Source: Nyssa sinensis
Lineage: Eukaryota; Streptophyta; Magnoliopsida; Cornales; Nyssaceae
NCBI GenBank assembly: GCA_008638375.1
Contig: CM018047.1
Location: 49,260,679-49,324,678, forward strand
Reading direction: 5' to 3'
DNA: 64,000 bases
The position numbers were made by a program, and so were the translations under genes. A model generated the notes under the pieces. It was not told where the DNA came from, searched no databases, and saw nothing but the letters and a program-made list of their open reading frames with translations. Positions within the stretch are counted from its first letter, which is position 1, and each line of letters begins with the position of its first letter. This document shows positions 47,838 to 59,367 of the stretch, piece after piece.

Positions 47838-48292
47838 TATTTGGTTTCCTCCAATTTCTCAATTTATTTTTCTCATTTTTAAATTTATTTATAGTTAACG
47901 CTTAAAATATAAAAGTTTTCTTTAGAAAAACTTAAATATCTTAACTGAGTAGGTAACTAAATTAATATAAACCAAAAGAGAAATATAAATCTATCCAGTG
48001 ATCTTGACAATATTGTGTCGCTATTTTTGTGCACCAATTTAAAAGCAAGCCAATTAAGTACTTTATAATTACAAGAATCACATGAACAAGTCAGTATTTT
48101 TTTCACACAAAATGTAATTCTGCTCAAGTGCATGACAATTGCAGTGAGAAAGACATGATGATGGATCATGCCAATAAGACCTGGTTTATGTGACCACCTG
48201 GCAAAGGTGTAGGTTAATTTTCTTCTACTCATGACAAAAAAATTTAGTTGCGCCTTTCCTTAATTTTCTTTAATTATGCAATAATGTACATG
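47838..48292 (+). repeat. dispersed direct repeat, copy 2 (copy 1 at about 44336-44835)
   Basis: Copy 2 has the same landmarks as copy 1 (AAGCAAGCCAATTAAGTACT, CACAAAATGTAATTCTGCTC). It differs by a small deletion around ATCACATGAACAAG, where copy 1 has extra bases. Confidence 0.85.
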
Positions 48293-48632
48293 AAACTCCA
48301 AAAATTGAGGCACTCGAGGGGGGACCATGTGTATGCTAGAAAAAATAAAATAATATATCGATAATTATAAGAAAAACAAAATTTTTGGTCGTTGTGTTTG
48401 CTTCGTCATCTTAATTTCGACGATGGACCTCACAACATAAGATGTTGCGGTAAATTTTATCTTGTAATAAAAAATGATCTCACAAACTTTTAAGTGTGAA
48501 TTGTTATCGATCTATTTATTGGGTCCTGTGAATTTTTTCTTCTATTTTAACTCAATGTTAATGTGCTTGCATATTTTATATTTGTTATGACACGTTATGA
48601 ATGACAAATTATGCATATAATACCAATAATGT

Positions 48633-48802
48633 TGTGCTACTTTGAGTCTCACATAGAATAAGAGTCGGGCACTGGCGTCACTTATAAGTCTCAGTCGTCC
48701 TCTCCTTTGCATCAGGCCTTTGCTGCTCAGGAAGAACAAAGCCGTGAGGGCTCTTAAGCTCAAAGTGGATAATATAATGCACGCGGAGCTTACTATGTGA
48801 CA
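48633..48802 (-). repeat. small solo LTR-like fragment
   Basis: A 170-bp GC-richer island in AT-rich DNA starts TGTGCTACTTTGAG and ends TACTATGTGACA. Inside, GAACAAAGCCGTGAGGGC and CAAAGTGGATAATATAATGC resemble small plant LTR/TRIM terminal repeats as I recall them. No partner copy or target duplication was seen in the window. Confidence 0.4.
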
Positions 48803-50477
48803 GAACAAAAAAGTACAGTAACAGATAACAAACATGTATGTGTGTAATCTATAATCACGTGAACCAACACATGCACTATTTTTATTTGTTGGGGTTTGGA
48901 TTTACAAAGAGGGAGTTACTATTGACTCGTCAAAGGATCATCCACCATTCCTCTAGGTTTACACTTGCTTTCCCAAATTAAGGCAGGGTTTCTAGATAAT
49001 GCCATAAACTAAACTCACTGGGCACAGGAAGAGAATGTGAAAGCAGCTAATCGATTTTTGTGGATATACAATGATTACAAGGTTGGTAAGAAGATGGCCC
49101 TTAGGCAATCTCAGTCTCTCAGATATTGTCAAGCAATCACTCAATACGCACATGTCACAACAATAGCTCATCTGAGCATTGTGGCACCTTTCTTTCTATT
49201 AGAGAACAATTTTTTTTACAAAACATCTGAGGATAATTTGTGAAAGATTTTAGACTATGGAAACAAAAATATAAATTAAAAAAATATATTTAAAAAAAAA
49301 TTGAAATAAAATAATTGGTGAGAAAGAATTGCAATGCTCAACCATAGCTAGTCTCGTCTCTGTCTTCATCCAAATATCAAAATCATGTATGCCCTTATTT
49401 CTTGTTTCTTGTCTATGCCTTAGTGCCTATTTGACCCCACGTTGGGCAACCGGCTTTTGGTCACAATTCATCAAAATGCCCCATCTTCTTCTTCTTCCTT
49501 TTTCTATTGTTTGTAAATGACCGGCTTAAGCCTCCAAGACGTTGAGAAGTGAAATCTCCACTAAATAACTTTTTAGAGTCTAGGGCCAGGATGTTTTTTT
49601 TTTTTTTTTTTTTCAGATTTTTGCTCTTCAATTTTTTAAAAATAACCATTATACTAGCTTTTAGGATCGTTTCCATTATACTTTTTTCTCAATTTTCCTT
49701 AATATAGTCACAGATGCATGACATCATATATTTATTATTAAATAATTAAATAATAAATGATGTATCATGCATTCAAGATACTTTAAGAAAATGAGTAATG
49801 AAGAAGAACTTTGTCCGGTAGAATCATGTGGTTGCTGCTATGATTATGGTAATGTGAAGCACTAATTATTTGTTAATCATAATTTTAAATTATATTATAT
49901 AGTACAAATTTTTTATTTTGTATATTACGTTTTATCATATATATTTAAAATTAATTTAATATAACAAAATTGTTTAATAAAGAGTGAAGGACAAAAAAAA
50001 CATTACATAATCAAGAATCACATTACAAAATCAACAATAATTTTTATCAAACACTCAATAATCAATTCTCTATTAGTTGAAGCTACTCAAAATGGGCTCT
50101 TCGCTAGCCTTACCTAGTCTGGTTGGAGAGTTAAAGTTCGTTTCAATAGAAATTAGTTCTTGAAAAAAATTTCTAGAAGAGGAAATTTCTTTCTATGTTT
50201 ATGTTGGAGAGGATATTTCACAGAGCAGCTTTAGGAAAAATCATTGTGTATTTTCAATGAACATTTTTTTTTCTAAGGGAAAAATTTTCCCTAGAAAATG
50301 TCTCTGTCAATAAATAAATAAAAAGAAGCCCTAATATTGGTGCCCATGAATTTCCAGTAATGGAATTTTGCAAAATAAAAAAGAATTGAGGGTTGAAAGA
50401 GTGCAGCGTGCGTGTATTAGAAATAGTATATACTTCACTATCATATTAGAAATAAGACTTATATTGAATAATTCTAA

Positions 50478-50794
50478 GAGCAACTCCAACGCGGGGTATC
50501 CGGGGTGCCAAATCTATAACAGCCAAAATGGCACCCCAAACTCAAAATTTTTTACTCCAAAGGGGGTGGCATCTGCGGTTGCAAAATGACACCCAACGAT
50601 CTGGGGTGCCATTTTTACAAACTTTAAAGAGAGAAAAGGGAGAGGTGTCATTTGACGGTTGGGCCATTTCCATTTTTACTATTACAACAGTTACCATTAG
50701 AACAGATTTATAATTCTGGAGTACCATAACACTGTTTAAGGTTGCAAATAGATTTTTTAACACCCCAACATGACAACTTCCTTTGAAGTTGCTC
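50478..50794. mobile_element. Harbinger-like MITE, 317 bp
   Basis: Terminal inverted repeats GAGCAACTCCAA and, at the other end, the complement of GAGCAACTTCAAAG are flanked by TAA on both sides (50475-50477 and 50795-50797), the usual PIF/Harbinger target duplication. Internal text is shared with the larger element at 51598-52738, for example the GGGGTGCCA block and the TTAAACAGTG block. Confidence 0.85.
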
Positions 50795-50797
50795 TAA

Positions 50798-51452
50798 GGA
50801 CATCAAGAAATTCTTCTCTCTGTACTTTTGAATCAAGAAGAGAAGTTGGTCATCAAAGAGGGAGCCTTTCCAGGCCTTTACCTCCTCATGCTGGCTGATT
50901 CTTCAGCCGTGTTCCATCAGAGACCCCCCCCCCCCCCCTAACGGTTTCTATTTTTGCTTTCTTTTCTTTCATGTTCGCTTTTAGACTTCCTGTAAACCAA
51001 AAATAAATAAAAATTCTAGACTCATCAAATATTTTATAAAAAGGACGAAGGAATGAAGCATTTATCTGTTCCTGCAAAAAGTAAATAAATTTAAAGAGTT
51101 GAATATCATTCCTCGAAATATTGATAATTGTATCTATAGCATAAGATTATTCAAAATTGAATGAATACAAAAATTTGTTTTATGGTTATTAATTGCTCTT
51201 TTCCTAATTTTTTATATCATGTTTTCGTATGCTACTTATCCCCAATGTTTATTAGAAAGCTTTTCCTTCAAGATCGAAATAAAACACATATATACAAAGG
51301 GATAGGGTTCAACAAAAGGAGGGGAGGGTGGCAGTGCGACACTGCTTGGACCTCAAGCCATATATACCCATTTTTTTAGCAAGTACATATAGCCGTTTTT
51401 CTTTTAATTTTAACTCATTGGAAAGATTTTCCTCCAAGGCATACATGCACAA

Positions 51453-51502
<50 letters not shown>

Positions 51503-51597
51503 TTTTGACTCTCCATTCCCTTTAGGTTGGGATGCCCATCTTTTTTATTTTACTCTTGTGCTACTTTTAAAGTTTTAAATTGTTCATAAGCTTATCA
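50798..51597. other. gene-free DNA between the two Harbinger-like elements
   Basis: It contains a run of about 13 C (50926-50938) and a long TA run at about 51456-51498. No gene is recognised. Confidence 0.5.
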
Positions 51598-52738
51598 GAG
51601 CAACTCCAAAGGGAGTTTGCATTTTGGGGTGCCAAGTCATCCATTTACAATCTTAAACAGTGTTTTGACATCCTTAAATTTTAAATTTAATTTAATGGTA
51701 GGTGCTAAAATAAGGTGCCATTTTAATATTTTAATATTTTTTATTAAAAAATATAATTAAACTTAACGGTTTTATTAAAAAATCAATTTAAATTCTAAAT
51801 AACAATTAACTAAAATAGAAAAAAATTATTCAATTATAAAAATTAGCTAAATAAATAAATTCACCCTAAATTAACAAAAATATATAAATAAACTAAAATT
51901 AAAACATTCAATTTAAATTACAAAATTAATTTAATTATAAAATTAATTTAAATTTTAAATAGCAATTAACTAAAATAAAAAAAAATTCTTCAATTATAAA
52001 AATTAGCTGAATAAATAAATTTATCCTAAATTAACAAAAATAAATAAATAAACTAAAATTAAAACATTCAATTTAAATTCTACCAATTAACTAAAATAAA
52101 AACATTTATTTTAAATTCAAATCAATTATATATATACATAAATATATATGTAGGCAAAGGAGGCAGAGAAACAAATTTGTTTCCCCACCCCCATGCCTCC
52201 TTTGGTTTCTTCACAGAGAAACCCCAACCCCCTGCACCTCTAGTTTCTTTCCCTTTTTCTCTGCGCCGCGCCTGCGCCTCCTTCTCCTCCTTCCCCTTCC
52301 CCTCTCCACCTCTTTCCCGTTTCCCTCTCTCTGTGCCTCCTTCTCTAGATATGCCATCAACAACCACAGAAAAAAAGAGCGGAAACTTACAGTGGCAAGC
52401 GATTTTTACGACGATTTTCACGGACAATTTTTGGCATTTGGTAAGTTTTATCTTCCAAAATCTCTGTATATTTGTAGAGCTTTTTGGTTCAATAGAGCCG
52501 TTGGGAGTAGAAAGAGAGTGGAATAGTGAAATCTGAAAAGCCAGAACGGCTTTGCAACCTTTCCTTTTCTCTCTTCAGAGTTTGAAAAATTACCACCCCA
52601 AGACCATTGTTACCATTTTTCAACCCTTGATACCACCTCCGTTAGAGTCCAAAATAGTAGAATTTGAAGTGACATTTTAACAGTTACAGACGGTTATGAG
52701 TTTGCCACTCTTGATGCAACTCCCCTTTTTAGTTGCTC
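51598..52738. mobile_element. larger Harbinger-like element, 1.14 kb, apparently carrying an exon
   Basis: The left end GAGCAACTCCAAAGGGAGTT and the right end, whose complement is GAGCAACTAAAAAGGGGAGT, pair as inverted repeats, flanked by TCA on each side (51595-51597 and 52739-52741). It is related to the 317-bp MITE by termini and internal blocks. Its left third contains an AT-rich two-copy tandem repeat (about 51781-52100, period 160), and its right half holds pyrimidine-rich leader-like DNA and a short exon-like frame ending at a splice donor. Confidence 0.8.
52351..52440 (+). pseudogene. 30-codon exon inside the Harbinger-like element, possibly from an ORF1-like gene
   Basis: A 190-bp CT-rich tract ends TTCTCTAGAT and is followed by ATG at 52351, an open frame MPSTTTEKKSGNLQWQAIF continuing to FWHL, then a consensus GTAAGT donor at 52441-52446. 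The tract could be a plant 5' leader, or its final TAG a splice acceptor. The W..IFT.IF pattern faintly recalls the start of Myb/SANT-like domains found in Harbinger ORF1 proteins, but this is weak. Because the element ends 300 bp later with no further exon, it is either a deletion derivative that kept the parent's first exon or a captured host exon. Confidence 0.4.
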
Positions 52739-52741
52739 TCA

Positions 52742-53436
52742 TAAACCCAAAAATTCAGCCCCCAAAGTTGATAACTTTTCTTGTCAACTACATCAATTGA
52801 GTATTCATCAAGCGAACATTGGTTCCTTTTGAATCTTGACCATCATATTATTATTATATCAACTTTGTGTACGGTTACCAAATACCATCTATTTGTATTG
52901 CCATCGTAATGGAACTTACTATGTTCTTATACTTCAAAGACATTATATATGAATATAAAAAATTAACATTGTACAGATAATATGCAACAAAAAAAAAATG
53001 TAAATGTAAAATAATTTTAATTCATGATATTGAATTTATTTGATTTAAGACTTTCTTTAAAGTGGGATGATACAGTCGGCATAAAATATATCATCAACTC
53101 TCTTATAATTATTAAAAATTAAAAATAAAAAATTTATTAATTATTAAAAATTATTTTTTTATACGTGCTTATGTTATAATTTTCTTTACTTATAATTTTT
53201 TTTACTCTAATTATTTAAACTTAATAAATAGAATTATTAAGACATGTTATAAAAAATATTATAAATACATATATAATTACTTTATTTATCTAATAATTAA
53301 ATAGAGTAGAACTACTAATTATGCACTATGAAATTAAGTTAGATGTCTTAAAATTTTATCAATTATTAACTTATTAATTATTGAATAAGAAAGTTGACAA
53401 TACACGGGGGGGCATGCATTTCATCTCAACGACTTT
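52742..53436. other. AT-rich DNA upstream of the membrane-protein gene
   Basis: The stretch is strongly A/T-rich with no gene. It precedes the palindrome and the start of the five-exon gene. Confidence 0.6.
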
Positions 53437-53438
53437 GT

Positions 53439-53488
53439 GTGTCAGATGTCTGTGTGTGTATATATATATATACACACACATCTGACAC
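53439..53488. promoter_or_regulatory. 50-bp palindrome just upstream of the membrane-protein gene
   Basis: GTGTCAGATG (53439-53448) faces CATCTGACAC (53479-53488), with GTGTGTGTATATATATATAT and its complement between, giving an almost perfect hairpin. It lies about 53 bases before the ATG, so it is in the 5' leader or core promoter. The TATATATA centre could serve as a TATA region. Its role is unproven. Confidence 0.55.
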
Positions 53489-53540
53489 CACACACTTACC
53501 ACAAATCAATTCAAAGCAAATCAGATAATCCAAATAGATT

Positions 53541-54926
53541 ATGAGTTTCCTTCCTGGGAGATTAGCAGGCACAGAGGGGGCTTATTTTTTGCAAGAATCC
53601 AAACAAGCCGTAAGCCGACTGGTACAAAAGAACAAAACAAAGCTTCCTTCTTCTTCATCACCTTCAAATGATTCTTCTTTAATTGAAAATGAAGCCCAAG
53701 CTGATATTCTTCCAGAGGTTTTGAGGCACTCTCTGCCCCCAAAGATCTTCCAACCACTTTCTGATTCGTCTCTATCCACGGCATCGAAATGGGTTCTTTA
53801 CACTGACCCCAAAAAAATCTCTTCTGTATCGCAGGATGCTTTGAACCCTCTTCGGGCTTACCTTTCTCTCCCTCAGGTCACCTTTGGCCCCAGAAGGTCT
53901 CCTCTTCTATCTCTTGCTCTTTTTTTTTCGGTTATATATCTCTTGCTTATTATATTCCGTTTGTTTGCTGAGAAAATGTAGGAAGAGAAAAGGAAACTAA
54001 ATAATTTGAGTTTTAATGTGTTCTGCATAATTCAGGTGTGTGGCTCTGTAGAGGTGAGTAACCTGTTTGGTAGCTGATCAAATGTAGGAAAAGATTTTAG
54101 AACTAAGATTTTGGTTTCTTACAATTTCAGGCTAACAGTATTATTTGGCTTAGTTGAGATGAGTCATCTATTGGTTTGCTGATAAATGTAGGAAGGAAAA
54201 AGAAAATTAAAATTTTATGAGCATATTCAAGTATTTGACTCATTGGATGTTAATGCTCTGTTTGGTTGCTGGATAAAATGTAGGGTTAAAAAGGAAATTA
54301 ATGGTTTGAAGCTTTGATTTTTTTTCACTATATGTGGCCTAAAGAAGCAATAGCCTTCACTCAGCTGAGCCTAATAACTAGTTTTTTTATTTTATTTTAT
54401 TTTCTTCAACATTCTTGCAAACAAAACAGAGAGTCTAAAGATTGTTTCTTTCTTCATTTTTGCTGCATTTCTTTCTGTCTAATGATCTGGATTGTGGGTT
54501 TTTCCCCACTTTCTCAAATAATGTTTCTTCAATGTGCAGTGTTTTGCAACTGCAAGTTTGCAAATGACTTAGTGGGCTCATGTAGGACTGACAAAAAAGG
54601 TGCAATATATAAGGGTTTTGCCAAATTTTGTAATCTTTATTTTGTACTTTTTGTTTTTGAAAATTTGAATAAACAATTAATTTTGTGGAATTCCAGTTCT
54701 CAAATAGTTATGGAATAGTTTTGTTTTGGATATACTGAGTTATTTAAAGTATAAGTATTACTTTAGTAAAGTTTTGCAAAATTCCTGAGAGTTTGTTCAG
54801 AAATGTGAAAGTGTAGAAACAGGTGATGTCAGTCTCTTTGAGAGAATTCAAAGGTTTTTAATATATATATATATATATATAAGCATAGAATTCAAGGTTT
54901 TTGATATATCATAAAGTGTGTATATC

Positions 54927-54958
<32 letters not shown>

Positions 54959-57900
54959 CATGACACGTGTATATACATAACTCTTCAGGGTACAGATCAA
55001 GAAATATTGTATTATTCAGATCACATAGGCACGAAAATTCAGAACATAGTACGGCTTTCCATATCCTACCGACTTGAAACAAAGTTCAAAGTGACAATTA
55101 CTGTCTTCGAATATCTTTAAATTCTTATTTTTATGACTCCTAATCCTACTCAACTTAGAAAATCTACAACTTATAAATAAGATCGCAACTTTTGATTTAT
55201 GTTTAATTCTTTTTTTCAATTATAGTTTTATTTTTTTTTACTGATTTTATCATCGGAGCGGCTATTACCAAAACTTTTTCGGTGACCCTCTGATCCTAAA
55301 TTCTTAATAGGTAATGAATGACGAGAGGCCCTTCTGATCATAAAAGAGCAACGGCAGTTTTCATGAAAAGTGTTACAAAATTTCTTGTACTTCTAGATAT
55401 GTATGAGTTTGGTTTCTATGCTGATTTTCTAGGAAATGTGGAAAACTGAACTTTGGCCTCTTTCATTTGGATTGGACAACAAATTTAAAACTGGTAGTAA
55501 AATATTCTATTTTATTTTATCTTTTATCAAATTGTGGTTTGAGATTTCCCAAATAGAATTTTAAGGGATAAAAGGGTGATAATGAAATGAACTCCAGTCT
55601 CCTGTTTCATGGGATGGAAGAAAATTAACTTTTTGTTTGAAAGTTCATTTGTCTCATTGCTATAATTTTGATCACATACATGTATACACTGTTACATGCA
55701 GGTGGCAGTTGCCCAATGTAGAAAACTCAGTTGTAGCCTCAACTGCAAATGAATTGCGCTGTGACAAATACACCCTTGTTAATTCTGAGAAGTTGAAGGG
55801 GGCAGCTTTAGGGCTATCTCAAAGTAGGTTTCAATATATGGTTCTCTGAATCTTCTTCTTTTGTACATCTGAAATTCTGTTTATTTCTTTTTGGATTTTT
55901 TCATTGCAGTTTGTTTTGGCTTTAGGTCATAATTAATTTGCTTGAGTAGTTTGTGTTGATCAAACAAATAATAAAAAGGTAAATTACATTCTCTCTCTAT
56001 TGATTTTTTTTAATAATTATACTAAAATTTTTAAAATTACATTGACATCTCTTATTTTTATCGACAAATTATAAATACCCCCTTCAATTAATTTTTTTTA
56101 AAATGACAAAAATGTCCTTTTCATGTTTTTTTTTTTTTATTTTGATCAATTTTTTTTAACTTTTTTTAATGAATTATTTTATTTTATTTTATATAAGAAT
56201 AAATTTAAATTTTTAATCAATAATTATTTGAAAATAGAAAAAAAATGAAAAGATGGAAAAAAAAAGTATTAAAAAAAAAACATAAAATGTGTAATTTTGT
56301 CATTTTGAAAGAAAAAAAAACTGCTATTTGTAATTTGTCAATAAAAATAAAAAATTATCAAAAATTTCAAGAAAAGTCAGTGTAATTTATTCATAATAAA
56401 ATTAATAAAAAATTTATATAATTCGACAAGATGCGTACATTTACAGAAAGTGATGATCAAGTTATCAAAACCATTATATATGACTAGTCACTTTCTTGTT
56501 TAATTGATATTTGCTTTGAAACCCATAAAACTTTGTGGGTCATCCTGCCAATGCTGGATTTCCCTTATATACCAAATCTTTTAATTTCAGGCCCATCAAG
56601 TTAAATTCACAAAATAAAAATAAAAATAAAAAGCATGGGTTTAATTGTTTCCTGTATCTGATAACAGTACTCTGCCTAAAGCTTCCTGATGCAAGTGTTT
56701 TTTTTTTTTGTTTCATCGCAGTTGCAAAGGCTTTAGCTGTTGCTACCGGTACTGTCTTTGGTGGTGCTAGCTTGATGTTTGGACTGGCAGCCTCCACGCT
56801 AGAGCTGCACAATGTAAGTATAGATCGCTTTTTCATTTTTTTTTGGGTAGGTGATGTAAGTGTAGATCTATCACACATTGAGAATTTGAGATAGATTAAA
56901 TGTGAGATGAACCGATTAATGAGAACCAGTTCAGAATGTATTTGAACGAATTCCAGTGACTGAAACCAAGTAAAGATTAAATAAAGGATAAATCAAACCG
57001 GCCTCTCTCAAGATTTTTTATATTTACATTAACATTTTTTGAGATTTTTAAACTTACAACGACACCTGAAAAATTATAAATATTTTTCTGTAATCAATTT
57101 TTTTCTTTCAAAATGACAAACTGCACTTTTCATATATTTTTTTTAAAACATTGACCTATTTTCTCGATTTTTTTTATTTATTTTCAAGTAGATATTGATA
57201 GAAACCTTAGATTCATTTTTATATAAAATGAAAATAAATAATTTACCTTAAATTTAAAAATAATTTTTTTAAAAAAAAAGTTTGAAACAAATTGGTCAAA
57301 TTTGTAAAAATGTAAAAAAAAAATTAAGTATAGTGAGGGGAGAGAGGACTATTCTCTGTGTGTGCACAATATGAGACTCAAACTCTAACATGTGGTGTGA
57401 AAAGAGAAATTTTAACTATTTTATCTTAATCTTTTTCCATAACTGCATAAGGGTGATAAAGAAAAAAAAAAATCATTTGCACAATGAGGTTGACTTCTAG
57501 CAAAGTTTTAATGACTGTGAAAATCACTGTGAACCAGTACTTTTGTCTTTGAGTGTATCTCTATATCTATAAATTCATAACATTTGAGTGGGTATGTCTC
57601 TTACTGGAGATCTCGGGCAAGACTTGGTTCCTACACCAGAAAGTTTAAAACCTAGAAGCATAAACTAATAACACTTTGGTGATCAATCTTTCAACTACTT
57701 GCTATATTCTTTTATCTGTTTTAACTTTGCAAAAGATTGTGTTGTAAATGGGTGGATGTATTTTAACAGAGTGATGACATCCGGACTAAAGGAAAGGACC
57801 TGGTGCAGCCAAAAATTGAGATGGTCAGGGAGCAGCTGATCCCCTTAAGAACTTGGGTATGTCAAATGATCAAGAAATCTACAAGCAGGACTGCTCTAAA

Positions 57901-58073
57901 AGGTTTGTACTTTTCTCATTAGTTGCTTACATGGTGTGCAAACTAATTATGATCTTTAATTTCAGGCTGAAGACATGTCAAAGAAATGGCATTTGGAAAA
58001 GGAGGAAGATATCAAAGAGAAGCCTCTAATAAAAGAGCTTTCTAAAATCTGGGGTCCAAAGAAATCCAACTGA
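53541..58073 (+). CDS. five-exon gene for a single-pass membrane protein of unknown function (plant-conserved family)
   Basis: Exons are 53541-53896, 55702-55823, 56722-56813, 57770-57856 and 57966-58073. All introns are GT-AG, phases agree, and the total is 254 codons plus stop. The protein starts MSFLPGRLAGTEGAYFLQES. Residues 35-55 are Ser-rich, then ILPEVLRHSLPPKIF and ALNPLRAYLSLPQVTFGPRR precede the first junction. Exon 2 gives WQLPNVENSVVASTANELR. Exon 3 (residues 160-190) is a Gly/Ala-rich hydrophobic segment, VATGTVFGGASLMFGLAA, the only likely membrane span. Exons 4-5 are charged (GKDLVQPK, KKWHLEKEEDIKEKPLIKEL), suggesting a basic/acidic helical tail. I recall a conserved plant family with this architecture but no established function. 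No frame break is seen, so this looks like the best-preserved gene in the window. Confidence 0.93.
53950..54310 (+). repeat. intron-1 minisatellite, about four copies
   Basis: CTGTTTGGTTGCTGATAAAA followed by TGTAGGAAG and an A/G-rich stretch recurs at about 53958, 54066, 54173 and 54261, a spacing of about 90-110 bp, within intron 1. Copies are worn but in order. Confidence 0.7.
54860..54955. repeat. paired TA microsatellites in intron 1
   Basis: Two TA runs (about 54862-54882 and 54930-54953) are separated by a partly duplicated phrase, AGCATAGAATTCAAGGTTTT versus GAATTCAAAGGTTTTTAATA. Confidence 0.85.
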
Positions 58074-58164
58074 TATCTCTTTAATTTATTGTCATTGTGC
58101 TTGTAGGTAGAATTGAGTGATTATGCTGCTGATGGATGCAGCTGCAGAGCTTCTAGTGAAAGAA

Positions 58165-58170
58165 AATAAA
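58165..58170 (+). terminator. poly(A) signal AATAAA of the membrane-protein gene
   Basis: GAAAATAAAGC lies 92 bases after the stop codon, a normal plant near-upstream element position. The cleavage site was not determined. Confidence 0.55.
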
Positions 58171-58289
58171 GCTTGAAATGTGTTTGTGCTGTGTTTTACC
58201 ATGGATTTTTTTCCTTCATTAACTAACTGAATTTGCATTCCCTTTTTTTTTTTTTCGGCTTGAATCGACCTCAGCAAATTTTCCAGTTT

Positions 58290-59107
58290 CAAAGCAATAT
58301 ACTGTAATCGAACACTAAAGCATCACATAAAGTTCTAGGCACTAGCAGAAATACAATGAGTACATGTCTTTGCATAAATTTCATTTCATCAAAGAATCCA
58401 CCAGATAACACACATAGGTTTCTCCCAGGCTTATTCAGACAGACATTCTGTCAAACATCTTGGAAGCGTCAACATATGGACCAACAAAATCATTACTTTA
58501 AACATATAATAAAAATCAACTACAATCAAAATTACTCATCCAAGATCAAACTATACATAATGAATCTAAATATATAAAATCACAGAAAATACTGACCTTG
58601 TCGGAAAAAAAACCTTCCCTTTTGCGTGTCCAGTCAGTGGGTCAAGTGGAAAAATCTTTTTAAAAATATCTAGCATTACTCTTTTAAAAATTCATGGATT
58701 CGGGACTGCATGAGTCGGCTAATAAATTTAAAAACTACTCTGATCAGGGTCAAAAGTTCCTGTTTATATGTAGAAATTGAGATAAAATCTCAAGACTTGT
58801 GTTAAAGAATATAATAATAAAGTTACACTTTCTCTAATAACTTAAACTTTTATATGAGTTGGTGATTTAACATAGTATTAGAGTAGGCCAAACATTCTAA
58901 GTTCAAATCTTACTGTCATCTTGAAAAATATGAATTAACACGTATAGGCTCAAATTAGCCACACGTAAAGAATTTAACACAGCCACTCAGGTTCAACAAG
59001 AATGTTTGTTCCTGCAAATCGTGAAAATTGATGTTCAAAATGTTAATGATTTTTAATAGTCATACTTCTGTTCGTATTTTGAATGGAATGGCAAAACGTG
59101 TCCTGTT
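58290..59107. other. gene-free DNA before the Copia element
   Basis: No coding signal was recognised. Moderately AT-rich sequence runs up to the left LTR. Confidence 0.55.
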
Positions 59108-59367
59108 TGTAAGAATTATAAATGGAGGAAGTAAAACAAAGGAGATATTATGAACTGATTGGCTTACCTTTCACTTTGTATTCAATTGTAATATATAGAA
59201 GATTACATACAACAAACTGGAGAATTTTAAGGAGTACAATCAGATTATGGTTTAGGTGGTTCAACTGTTGCTACATAATCGGTGCTAGCTGCATATTTGC
59301 TGAACTGTCTTGATTCTCACTTGATTCTCGCAACTGATCATTGACTAAGTCAGTGCATACTCTAACA
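59108..59367 (-). repeat. Copia 3' LTR and adjacent polypurine tract
   Basis: The plus strand reads TGTAAGAATTATAAATGG...CATACTCTAACA. On the minus strand the purine-rich GCAGGGGGG (59368-59376) directly precedes TGTTAGAG, marking the plus-strand DNA primer. Confidence 0.95.

Larger units (their letters stand above)
45861..50470. other. gene-poor AT-rich region with repeat fragments
   Basis: This stretch includes the second copy of the 44.3-kb repeat (47838-48292), a repeat pair (46058-46450 with 50190-50390) and an LTR-like fragment (48633-48802). Scattered short open frames show no recognisable domain, and I found no host gene. Confidence 0.45.

Noticed and set aside
52122..52427. 101-codon minus-strand Lys/Glu/Gly-rich frame
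   Set aside because: It is the complement of the CT-rich leader tract in the Harbinger-like element.
53539..53784. Minus-strand frames opposite exon 1 of the membrane-protein gene
   Set aside because: They are shadows of a clear plus-strand exon with correct splice sites.
56540..56878. 112-codon minus-strand frame
   Set aside because: It overlaps exon 3 of the plus-strand gene, whose splice phases fit exactly, so it is a shadow.
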